Assembly (NCBI GenBank): GCA_038380435.1
Contig: JAWZYU010000025.1
Location: 27,938,707 to 28,002,706 of the forward strand
Direction of reading: 5' to 3'
Origin: Ryuthela nishihirai
Lineage: Eukaryota > Arthropoda > Arachnida > Araneae > Heptathelidae
DNA length: 64,000 bases
Shown piece after piece: positions 55,140 to 64,000 of this stretch. The position numbers and the translations under genes were made by a program. The notes beneath the pieces are model-generated. The model did no database searches. It had not been told where the DNA came from and saw nothing but the letters and a program-made list of their open reading frames with translations. Position 1 is the stretch's first letter; the number at the start of each line of letters is the position of its first letter.

Positions 55140-56195
55140 TTGGTAACAGATGATCACAAAAGGGAGCAGCTAAACTAGTTATGTATGCAGGTGATATAAA
55201 AGTCATTTCTTTCCATACTGAAGTAAGAACTTTAGTAGAAGAAACAAATACTCTAATTGGAAATATGCATAAATGGATCACATATAATAAACAGCTATAA
55301 ATATTTCTAAAACAAAGTGTATGGTACTTAAGAACAAGAATAAAAAACTGAATTATAATGAACATTTTGATGAATGATCAAAAGATTGAAATATGTGAAT
55401 ATATAAAATTTCTTGGACTCTGGGTAGATGCTAATTTACTTGGAATTATCATATTAAATGGCTAAGAGCTACTATTTCAAAAAATATCGGATCGATTGGG
55501 AGAATTAAAAATTATGTAAATCAACAAACTTTGATAAATTTATATTATGCATTAGTGTACCCACATTTAATATATGGAATTAGTGTTTGGGGAGATACTA
55601 GTTCAGCCAATTTGAATAGTTTATTTTGTCTGCAAAAGAGAATTTTGAGATATATTCTAAGATTAAATTACAGAAATCCGGTACAACACTTGATGGCAGA
55701 AAATGGAATACTAAATATATATAATATTTACAAGTATGTTATGGGGAAGTTTGGTGAAGAATAAAATGACAGAGTACTCGGAACTTTACTGCTGCTTAGA
55801 AGAACGAAGACTTTCAGTTATAATACTCGACTTAAGAACAAGATCATGTTGCCCCTTTATAAGAAATCTATAGGCCAGAGATCAATACGGTACATTGGCA
55901 TTAAGATTTTGAATGACGAGATTCCATAGGATACTGCTGCAATGGAACAATATAGAACTTTTTAATATAAATATAAACTACACTTATTATCAAATCAATG
56001 ATAGAGTCAGACGACAAAAATTCATGTGCTCAAATAAATGTATAAATTAAGGTCACCTGCAATGTTTTAAATTTAAGTGTATTTCAGGAAACATTTATTC
56101 AAAAAAAAAAGAAAGCTACGGCTTATTATGCTCTCCTTTTTCACCTGTGAACTTGTCTGTGTTTTATCTAATAAACTTATTCAATTCAATTCAAT
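55140..56195 (+). pseudogene. Non-LTR retrotransposon (LINE) fragment, C-terminal reverse transcriptase and 3' end
   Basis: A 5'-truncated, mutated LINE copy. A YADD-like box survives as YAGDIKVI around 55183-55206, so the second catalytic Asp position context is damaged (A-G-D in place of A-D-D). A stop and frame breaks follow. Then come KFLGLWVDANL (about 55408-55440), and an open part at 55531-55764 with LYYALVYPHLIYGISVWG and LQKRILRYI, the conserved thumb/C-terminal region of non-LTR reverse transcriptases. RSIRYIGIKILNDEIP follows at about 55880-55926. The 3' end is ATAAACTTATTCAATTCAAT, a short ATTCA tandem repeat as in CR1/L2-like elements and not poly(A). Clade assignment is tentative. 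It is not expressible as a protein. SINE-A ends in CCCAA repeats, so this LINE is not an obvious partner. Confidence 0.85.
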
Positions 56196-56715
56196 GCGAA
56201 TAGATTGAGAAAGAGATGAAATACTCGCTTACCATATTCACAAGATCTTTGTAGAGGGCGCTGTGGAGAGGTTGAGCGTTGGTGTCAATCAGTAGTAGTT
56301 CGTGGATCTGTAACTCAAGTCCAAAGATCTTGTGTTTTCTAGAGAAACAAGAAATATAAACCAATTTACTATTATGTTGAATGATATTAATGCTCATGCA
56401 AAAAAATTTAATTTCCAACTGCACAATACATGGCAATAAATTGTTCTAAATTATGGTTTTTGTCACATATTATTAAATATCGAAATCACGGCCACTCAAA
56501 AATCATATGATTGATTTCATATCCATTATATGGAAAAATTCACCTATCGTCCAATTCTTATATTACGCTGCCTAGATTAAAAAAAAACGAAGCATAAAAA
56601 TTTGATGCTTTTGAACTTCTAAAATAGTTTATGGTAAAATGTTACTAGATATAAAGATCTACATTGAAAGTCTTAAATTTTGATTTTCAAAAATATTTAA
56701 TCAGTATATAAGGAG
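56196..56715. other. A/T-rich stretch
   Basis: No gene seen. Confidence 0.45.
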
Positions 56716-56719
56716 TTAT

Positions 56720-57111
56720 GGGTTGGGTTGGGTTGTTTTACCAATGAGCGGCACTTTTTTGCACACCATGGGCTAAATGGCCAGGTCACAAGGACCCCGA
56801 AGGCTCAGAGAAGGTTGGGGGAGGGGACCCACTGGAACAGCTGTTGAGAGACAGATGGTAGCCTCCCGTCAAGGCCATCCAGCGTGTTTTTTAACGTGCA
56901 CAAGGTATGGCTCTTCCGCACACGGGGCCACGGCTTAACGTCCCATCCGACGGACGGCGGCCTTTCCAAGCCCATCGGTGTCCCCTACTGACCGTGGGCA
57001 GGGTGGGGAATTTTGCGGAGATAAATCTCAACGCTTGACCCAGCTGGGACTCGAACCTGGGAACTGCAGATTACAAGCCTGGTGCGCTACCGACTGAGCC
57101 ACCCCCGCCCC
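56720..57111 (-). mobile_element. Full-length SINE-A
   Basis: GGGTTGGGTTGGGTTG tail with extra repeat, complete to CCCCCGCCCC. Confidence 0.93.
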
Positions 57112-57113
57112 AA

Positions 57114-57333
57114 TATTTAACAGTAGCAACGTCAATCTAAGAAACCAAAACAAAATTGACTTAACATTCAAAAACTGCAAAAGCTTCTACAATAAACAAA
57201 TTTGAATAAACGGGTTGAAATAATACTTATAAACCTTTAATAAATTTCGAAGGTAAATTCTTATGACTGTTACTGCTATTATTAATCAAATATTCAAACT
57301 TCCATAACTCTTTAAATATTAAACGAATATTGC
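57114..57333. repeat. 220-bp segment duplicated at 59486
   Basis: TTTAACAGTAGCAACGTCAA to AAACGAATATTGC reappears at 59486-59705 with only about two or three differences. Confidence 0.95.
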
Positions 57334-57560
57334 ACGAAATTCAAGAATTAGTTTTGAGATCGGTATTCGATATTGAGAGTGGCATTTCCCCCAGAAGAAA
57401 CTTATTTTAGAAATTAAGGAACACGTAAACAACTACTACCAATTCATCATGAATTGTACGAATACATATCACTACTAAATCTTCAGAGGATACGTTAGGA
57501 AAACTATACACGGCTCATAAAATTGACTCACAGATGGTAAATTTTAACTAGGTACTCCAC
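57334..57560. other. Unique stretch
   Basis: Nothing recognised. Confidence 0.4.
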
Positions 57561-57561
57561 A

Positions 57562-57646
57562 GATCTCCTACTATGGCGTATTAAATTACAGCTCCTGTCA
57601 GACCTCTGTGGCAAGCAGCTGCTTGAGGGAATATTATTATTTATTT
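57562..57646 (+). mobile_element. SINE-B 3' fragment
   Basis: ATCTCCTACTATGGCGTATT to CTGCTTGAGGGAATATTATT, 5'-truncated. Confidence 0.88.
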
Positions 57647-57767
57647 ATAAGCGGGACAACAGAAAAAAACACACAAAATTTTCATGTTTACTCAAGTCCA
57701 GCTAATACATCAAATGATCGACTTGAATAGATTGTAGACATTGCTGCATATGGAGGGTCCATCTATT

Positions 57768-58149
57768 TGGGTTGGGTTGTTTTACCTCTGAGCGGCACTT
57801 TTTTGCACACAATGGGCTAAATGTCACATGGACCCCGAAGGCTCAGAGAAGGTTGGGGGAGGGGACCCACTGGAACAGCTGTTGAGAGACAGATGGTAGC
57901 CTCCCGTCAAGGCCATCCAGCGTGTTCTTTAACGTGCACAGGGTATGGCTCTCCCGCACACGGGGAAACGGCTTAACGTTCCATCCGACGGACTGCTACC
58001 TTTCCAAGCCCATCGGTGTCCCTTACTGACCGTGGGCAGGGCGGGGAATTTTGCGGAGAAAAATCTCAACGCTGACCCAGCTGGGACTCGAAACTGGGAA
58101 CTACAGATTACGAGCCTGACGCGCTACCGCCTGAGCCACCCCCGCCCCC
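57768..58149 (-). mobile_element. Full-length SINE-A with 13-bp TSD
   Basis: A perfect TSD AGGGTCCATCTAT lies at 57755-57767 and 58150-58162. A short deletion removes GGCCAG of the landmark GGCCAGGTCACATGG. Confidence 0.95.
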
Positions 58150-58162
58150 AGGGTCCATCTAT

Positions 58163-58980
58163 ACTTCGTTATTTAAACCGACAATGGAATGCCAATTAAA
58201 ACAGTCATTTACAATTCGGTATACATCCACGCAAATAAACTCATTTGTAGGAATATTTTTCGTGGGAGATTTATTATACATTTTTGGCTTCTCTGCATGA
58301 CGTTAATTATAAACTTAAAAATGGCGGGTGCAGGTGAATAAATTTTCTGAATTCAGAACGTCTGGATAATACACTTGCTTAAGTCCTGAGTATACATCTT
58401 CATTCGTATCCAGAGCAGAAAACAAATCATTCTATCATCGTGATACGTATGTAAAACATCAAGATCTGAAATAACAAAGATGTGACGTACGGAGAGGAGA
58501 AGAAAGAGTTCGTAAGTTTTTCGTCAATAACATGATGGATGTTTATTTCTGGGCTCTACCCCTTTCTGAATCCTATTGATCCCTCCCTTCGAGTAGAGGA
58601 CTTGTCACATCCACTGCGTCGTATTGATTAACGTTCCAAATGAAAGGCCAGACGAAAGTTGGCGTTGTGCAGGCCCGTCTTGGCTGATTAGGGAGCCAGT
58701 CAGACGCAAGAGGAATGCGCAGATGTATCTGTCATCTCCTAGGGTAGAGGGTTGGGAGGGACATCCACTCCAAATGGCGCTGTGTCCCCTTGTTTCTGTG
58801 GTGTACCGCGGCATTGGCCCATTTGATTAATGTACCAGAATGGGTTTGCAGGCCCGACACACCGCAAGGGATGTCGGCATTGCGGGAAAAGAAATCGAAG
58901 ATTTGAAGCGCACTTTGCGGGCAGTTGAGATATTTTTATTTCTACCGGTGAGAAGATTAAAACTCTTTTTTTTGTGGCAT
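58163..58980. other. Unique stretch of about 820 bp
   Basis: Short ORFs on both strands (for example 58605-58830) without family features. No gene called. Confidence 0.4.
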
Positions 58981-59022
58981 CAGGGGTGCCCAAACTTTTT
59001 CACACCTTGGACTACTTTTTTT
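58981..59022 (+). mobile_element. hAT-type end, solitary
   Basis: CAGGGGTGCCCAAACTTTTT then CACACCTTGG is typical of the CAGGGGTnnCCAAACTTT hAT end. The element is cut off by SINE-A sequence. Confidence 0.6.
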
Positions 59023-59024
59023 CG

Positions 59025-59096
59025 AGGTCATCCAGCGTATTCTTTAACGTGCACAGGATATGGCTCTCCCGCACAAGGAGCCATGGCTTTATCCGA
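59025..59096 (-). mobile_element. Old SINE-A, left part
   Basis: GAGGTCATCCAGCGTATTC to CATGGCTTTATCCGA. It continues at 59947 after a composite insertion. Confidence 0.8.
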
Positions 59097-59946
59097 GTTG
59101 TTTTTGGGTTGTTTTACCTCTGAGCGGCACTTTTTTGCACACCATGGGCTAAATGGCCATGTCACATGGACCCCAAAGGCTCAGAGAAGGTTGGGGTTGG
59201 GTTGTCTGAGCGGCACTTTTTTTGCACACCATGGGCTAAATGGCCAGGTCACATGGACCCCGAAAGCTTAGAGAAGGTTGAGGGAGGGGACCCACTGGAA
59301 CAGCTGTTGGGAGACAGATGGTAGTCTCCCGTCAAGGCCATCCAGCGTGTTCTTTAACGTTCACAGGGTATGGCTCTCCCGCACACGGGGCCACGGCTTA
59401 ACGTCCCATCCGACGGACGGCGGCCTTTCCAAGCCCATCGGTGTCCCCTACTGACCGTGGGCAGGGCGGGGAATTTTGCGGAGATTATTTAACAGTAGCA
59501 ACGTCAATCTAAGAAACCAAAACAAAATTGACTTAACATTCAAAAACTGCAAAAGCTTCTACAATAAACTAATTTGAATAAACGGGTTGAAATAATACTT
59601 ATAAACCTTTAATAAATTTCCAAGGTAAATTCTTATGACTGTTACTGCTATTATTAATCAAATATTCAAACTTCCATAACTCTTTAAATATTAAACGAAT
59701 ATTGCGAGGCCATCCAGCATGTTCTTTAACGTGCACATCGTATGGCTCTCCCGCACACGTGGCCACGGCTTAACGTCCCATCCGACGGACGGCGACCTTT
59801 CCAAGCCCATCGGTGTCCCCTACTGACCGTGGGCAGGGCGGGGAATTTTTGCGGAGATAAATCTCAACGCTGACCCAGCTGGGACTCGAATCTGGGAACT
59901 ACAGATTACGAGCCTGGCGCGCTACCGGCTGAGCCACTCCCGCCCC
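59097..59946 (-). mobile_element. Composite SINE-A insertion carrying a 220-bp passenger
   Basis: Bracketed by a perfect 12-bp TSD GGCTTTATCCGA (59085-59096 and 59947-59958). Inside are a partial SINE-A start (59104-59195), a restart (59196-59485, ends GCGGAGAT), the 220-bp non-SINE segment, then SINE-A from GAGGCCATCCAGCATG to CTCCCGCCCC. Confidence 0.92.
59486..59705. repeat. Second copy of the 220-bp segment
   Basis: Near-identical to 57114-57333, in the same orientation, here enclosed by SINE-A on both sides. Confidence 0.95.
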
Positions 59947-60123
59947 GGCTTTATCCGAAGAACGGTGGTCTTTCCAAACTAAACGGTATTCCCTTTCTAA
60001 CCGAGGGCAGTGTGTGTGGGAGGGAGTCAGTGGAGATAAATCTTGACATTGGCACAGGTGGGACTGCAAACTAGATGCTGAAGATCGCAAGCCTGGTAAG
60101 CGACTGACTGAGCCAATCCCCGC
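59947..60123 (-). mobile_element. Old SINE-A, right part
   Basis: GGCTTTATCCGAAGAACGG, GTGGAGATAAATCTTGAC and GGGACTGCAAACTAG to CCAATCCCCGC. Confidence 0.8.
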
Positions 60124-61020
60124 ATACTTAAATATTATATGTTCTTGTTTTTTAATTTGCTTATTATTCTTTGATCATGATACAAGAAATTTTATCATTA
60201 CAGGTGACCCGCAAAGCTTAAAGCTTATCTGCAGTTTAATAATTAAGTAACAAAAGTAATTGAGTTTCTTAACATTTCAGACACACTAAGTCTTCTTGTT
60301 ATGACTGAGGGAAGTTAGCATCCACATATAATGTCATCTCGAATCAAATTTCGAAACTGATGGTGTGATGCCCGGGGTTCACAAGGAGAGAGGGATGATG
60401 ATGAAATTACTTAATTCACTTCGGTGAAACTTCAGGGTCGCGGGTTTTTACGCCCGTGCCACTGTATGCCTCAACTTTGCTGCGTTGAATGAAGAATAAC
60501 AATGGCCCATCAATTATTGCACGAGAGTAATATAGGGACGACACAATTTTTATTCACACTATATACAGCTACGTGCTGGGAGTGAACTCCACTCCGTGGG
60601 CCTTTGCTGCTTCACACTGTGGTTTTTTCTGAATCCACAAAACTACTATCAAATTCACCGCTCATCTCCGTGAGCCTTTGCTGCTTTGCTACTGCAAATA
60701 TTACTAAAATGAGGTGGAGAATTGCACACTCTGCAATTTCTCACTTTACAGACCTCAAAAACTCGGTGAAAGGATTTTCCTTTGCCTACACTGTGGCTTC
60801 TCCTGAACCACAAGAATAAAAGATAAGATTCTCCAAGAATCTGGATTCCCTCCTGGAATCGCACCCTGACTTCAGGGGTTAATTTGAGAAAGGCGGCATC
60901 CTTTTGACGCGTGTCGCAACGACCTTGTTCGTTCGACAGCTAACGCACGGACTAAAGCTTCATCCAACTCCTTCCCTAGCCTCGTCCGCGGACTTTCGCG
61001 CCGCGGGCTAGTTAATCATT
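60124..61020. other. Unique stretch of about 900 bp
   Basis: The direct repeat GTGGGCCTTTGCTGCTTCACA / GTGAGCCTTTGCTGCTTTGC (60597, 60671) and two CACTGTGG blocks suggest a partial internal duplication. No gene recognised. Confidence 0.4.
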
Positions 61021-61029
61021 AAAAAAATT

Positions 61030-61238
61030 TTTTTTTTAAATTAAATACCCCCTCAAGCAGCTGCTTGCCACAGAGGTCTGAGAGGAGCCTGTCAGTTTAT
61101 ATGCCATAGTAGAAGGTCTGAGAGGATGGCAGGACCTCAGCAGAAAAACAACACACACATCCATGCCTTACCCGGGGCTCGAACCCAGGTCCCGTAGATC
61201 AGTAGCCAAGCGTGCTAACCACTCGACCACGGGACGGC
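61030..61238 (-). mobile_element. Full SINE-B
   Basis: AAATACCCCCTCAAGCAGC to CCACTCGACCACGGGACGG with box B complement GGGCTCGAACC. Confidence 0.93.
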
Positions 61239-61510
61239 CCATACAACAAAAATATACAATAAATAAATAAATAAATATAAAAAAAATTCGAGGGACATGG
61301 CAGATGAATTGATAGAAGTGGACCGATCTTGTGGCCCTCGACAAGTCCCAATTCGACACCATTAGACTTTTTTTGTGTGGGGGAAGGGAGATACACTAAA
61401 AAACATCGTTTATTCCAGAAAAAAAAAATCGTAATTTATAGCATTTAAAGGAAAGAATCACGTCAGCTGTTGAAAATGTTAACCAGACATTGGTATCTGT
61501 TGAATACGAT
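61239..61510. other. Unique stretch
   Basis: (AAAT)n near 61256-61280. No gene seen. Confidence 0.4.
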
Positions 61511-61515
61511 CAGAA

Positions 61516-61654
61516 TTTGGGTTGTTTTACTTCTGAGCGGCACTTTTTTTTGCACACAATGGGCTAAATGGCCAGGTCATAAGGACCCCCGAAGGCTCAG
61601 AGAAGGTTGGGGGAGGGGATCCACTGGAGCAGCTCTTGGGAGACAGATGGTAGC
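61516..61654 (-). mobile_element. SINE-A 3' half of an inverted pair
   Basis: GGGTTGTTTTACTTCTGAGC to GGGAGACAGATGGTAGC. Confidence 0.9.
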
Positions 61655-61908
61655 TGAGAGGCTTGGAAAGGCCGCCGTCCATCGAATGAGACATTAAATC
61701 ATGGCTCCGTGTGCGGGAGAGAGCCACACCCTGTGCACGTTAAAGAACACGCTGGATGGCCTTGATGGGAGGTTACCGTTTGTCTCCCCAATAGTTGTCC
61801 AGTGGGTTCCCTCCCCCAACCTTCTCTGAGCCCTCAGGATCCTTGTGACCTGGCCATTTAGCCTATGGTGTGCAAAAAAAGTGCCGCTCAGAGGTAAAAC
61901 AACTCAGC
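61655..61908 (+). mobile_element. SINE-A, opposite strand of the inverted pair
   Basis: GGCTTGGAAAGGCCGCCG to GAGGTAAAACAACTC; head missing. Joined directly to the preceding minus copy. Confidence 0.9.
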
Positions 61909-62222
61909 CAATTACTGAAATATTCCCCTGAACATGAAAGGTTAAAATAATATTTTATATGGAACGAGATTGTGTTTTTTTTAATCTTTCTTTTAGTGTC
62001 GGGCATAAAATTTGGGGCTACAATTATACAAAGACAACTATTTTGGATTTCGAAACAGATTGACAAGTTTGAGATTTAGCATAAGCCGACAGGATTTTCG
62101 GGGGTCCTACCCCTCCCTCCTCCGGGTACGTCCCTGCCAATCCCTTGGATTAGCACCCAAGTACGCTAACCACTCAACCACGGGATCTTACCACGCATGT
62201 ATAGTGCATAAACAGATTATTT
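61909..62222. other. Unique stretch with SINE-B head remnant
   Basis: CACCCAAGTACGCTAACC and ACTCAACCACGGGATC (about 62153-62189) match the SINE-B head. Confidence 0.55.
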
Positions 62223-62677
62223 TCCCCGTCCTGCCCACGGTCAGTAGGGGACACCGATGGGCTTGGAAAGGCCGCCGTCCGTCGGATGGGCCATTAAGCC
62301 GTGGCTCCGTATGTGGGAGAGCCATACCCTGTGCACATTAAAGAACACGCTGGATGGCCTTGACGGGAGGCTACCATCTGTCTCCCAACAGCTGTTCCAG
62401 TGGGTCCCCTCCCCCAACCTTCTCTGAGCCTTCGGGGTCCATGTGACCTGGCCATTTAGCCCATGGTGTGCAAAAAAAGTACCGCTCAGAGGCAAAACCA
62501 ACCAACAAGTTAAAGAAGATGCTGGATGGCCTTGATGGGAGGCTACCATCTGTCTCCCAACAGCTGTTCCAGTGGGTCCCCTTCACCACCTTCTCTGAGC
62601 CTTCGGGGTCCATGTGACCTGGCCATTTAGCCCATGGTGTGCAAAAAAGTGCCGCTCAGAGGTAAAACAACCCAACC
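62223..62677 (+). mobile_element. SINE-A, 5'-truncated, with tandem 3' half
   Basis: From TTCCCCGTCCTGCCCACGG to GGCAAAACCAACCAAC. It restarts with AAGTTAAAGAAGATGCTGG (62508) and ends GTAAAACAACCCAACC. Same breakpoint (within GTTAAAGAAC) as the 14758 duplication. Confidence 0.92.
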
Positions 62678-63530
62678 ACGGGACAGCGACTTGCTCCCAA
62701 AATATTTCAGAAATTACGGAGCTTCTAATTTGGCATGCTACTTACATAACATGGGATGGTTCTTTAAATCTGTAAACCAATTACAACACGTATCACAAGT
62801 GTACGACTGCTGAAAGAAAAGTTCACTCAAAAATATACCCCATTGTAAACAGACACACTGCTACCTTCTATCTAGAAGTTAAAAATATCATCCATTCTTG
62901 AACTTGTTTCCATTTATAACGCACGTTTAAGCGTTTTTTCTTATGCACCCCGTACACACTGCGGTGTAATACATTGTAAAAAGAACTCATTTGCAGTCTA
63001 CAGTCTCTCAACTAAATCCATCAGCGGTCGGGCAAAGCGTAGGTTGAGTCGGCAGTCGTGCAATTCCTCCGCCAAAGAAAAGAGCCAACGGAAAAAAAGC
63101 CAGAAAAGAGTCGAGTTGCGAAGTGCGGTTAACGTATGTTCCCAGTTGTTGAACGTAGATCACTGGGCTGCAGCAGTCATTCTTGGAACTGGGGAGGCCA
63201 CACGCAGAAGCAAGACCACAGAAATATTGAATTTCTTGCGGTTGCGGACGCGCTGCAATTTATGGCATTTGTTAAGTGGCGCGGTTTGACGGCAGTTGAC
63301 GATTGAAAGTTTTGAATCCGTTATGAGTGCAGAGCGAAAATAAATTGCTTTATCAGAGGAAGATGAAACTTTGTTGTGGACGCAATTTCTTTTTTTGTGT
63401 CGTCATGGTTGTGGTTTAGTGAAAAAGAAACGTTGATTTGTTTTACGGTGTTGAGTGAGGTTTTGCTCGTGTTATTTTATTCTTTACAACGATAATGGAA
63501 GAAGTTGAGTTATACGAACCTTAGCCATGG
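62678..63530. other. Unique stretch of about 850 bp
   Basis: An 81-codon basic ORF at 63044-63289 has no recognised family. No gene called. Confidence 0.4.
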
Positions 63531-63680
63531 GTTGGGTTGTTTTACCTCTTAGCGGCACTTTTTTGCACACCGTGGGCTAAATGGCCAGGTCACATGGACC
63601 CCGAAGGATCAGAGAAGGTTGGGGGAGGAGACCCACTAAAACAGCTGTTGGGAAACAGATGGTAGCCTCCCGTCAAGATC
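63531..63680 (-). mobile_element. SINE-A 3' half, first of an inverted pair
   Basis: GGGTTGGGTTGTTTTACC to GTAGCCTCCCGTCAAG. Confidence 0.92.
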
Positions 63681-64000
63681 GGGGCGATGGTGGCTCAGTC
63701 GGTAGCGCGCCAGGCTCGTAATCTGCAGTTCCCAGGTTCGAGTCCCAGCTGGGTCAGCGTTGAGATTTATCTCCGCATAACTCCCCGCTCTGCCCACGGT
63801 CAGTAGGGGACGCCGATGGGCTTGGTAAAGGCCGCCGTCCGTCGGATGGGACGTGAAGCCGTGGCCCGTGTGTAGGAGAGCCATACCCTGTGCACGTTAA
63901 AGAACACGCTGGATGGCCTTGACGGGAGACTACCATCTGTCTCCCAACAGCCATTCCAGTGGGTCTCCTCCCTCAACCTTCTGAGCCTTCGGGGTACATG
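63681..64000 (+). mobile_element. SINE-A, continues past window edge
   Basis: Head with intact box A TGGCTCAGTCGG and box B GGTTCGAGTCC. The 3' end lies beyond the window. Confidence 0.93.

Noticed and set aside
55140..56195. Retroviral or LTR-element polymerase
   Set aside because: Motif spacing and the LYYALVYPHLIYG-type C-terminal region match non-LTR elements, and no LTR, integrase or envelope signal was seen.
56720..56740. Telomere-like (TTGGG)n
   Set aside because: Two to three repeats at the SINE-A end only; this is the SINE tail on the minus strand, not telomeric DNA.

Overview
The window is repeat-dense, intron- or intergenic-type DNA from a eukaryotic, metazoan nuclear genome. No intact protein-coding gene, rRNA gene or convincing functional tRNA gene could be supported. 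An invertebrate is likely, because tRNA-headed SINEs with an invertebrate-style body occur alongside hAT-, mariner- and Tc1-like inverted-repeat remnants and a non-LTR reverse transcriptase fossil. Phylum cannot be fixed from this stretch. Most open reading frames are read through SINE copies, and are not genes.

Two SINE families dominate. SINE-A (my name, about 385 bp) has these parts, read 5'->3': a tRNA-like head with box A TGGCTCAGTCGG and box B GGTTCGAGTCC; an anticodon-loop segment resembling elongator tRNA-Met (CTCGTAATC, in one copy CTCATAATC); a body with the landmarks GACGTTAAGCCGTGG and GCACGTTAAAGAACACG; and a 3' end GGTAAAACAACCCAACCC. I count roughly 75 copies or fragments on both strands, about a third of the window. 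Many have 10-16 bp target-site duplications (TSDs), many lack their 5' head, and several are nested, so they were made by LINE-type target-primed reverse transcription in more than one wave. A more divergent set (called 'old SINE-A') serves as target for younger copies. SINE-B (about 200 bp) has a Ser/Leu-type tRNA D arm (GGCCGAGTGGTTAGCGCG), box B GGTTCGAGCCC and the tail CTGCTTGAGGGGGTATTTATT.

Layout: 0-8 kb, SINE-A copies, one with a rearranged hairpin head. 8.8-18.3 kb, three minisatellites grown from inside SINEs (34-bp, 45-46-bp and 43-bp units). 18.6-28.8 kb, tandem and nested SINE-A, plus a 233-bp foldback element inside one copy. 29.0-30.3 kb, a large palindromic DNA element cut into a SINE-A and itself invaded by SINE-B. 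32-36 kb, SINE+flank tandem duplications. 37.7-42.8 kb, a SINE-B minisatellite with a B-box-like sequence per unit, near-perfect hairpins beside Tc1-like ends, and a hAT MITE with both ends. 44-50 kb, SINE-A tandem arrays of 211 and 197 bp. 50.7-52 kb, lone hAT and mariner ends and a polypurine tract. 55.1-56.2 kb, a dead LINE fragment. 57-60 kb, a 220-bp duplication carried inside a SINE-A insertion. 61-64 kb, head-to-head SINE-A pairs.

Nothing here forms a pathway or operon. The biology is repeat dynamics: one SINE family supplies targets, seeds tandem arrays and provides homology for duplications and inversions. The stretches between repeats look single-copy and show no recognisable exon.
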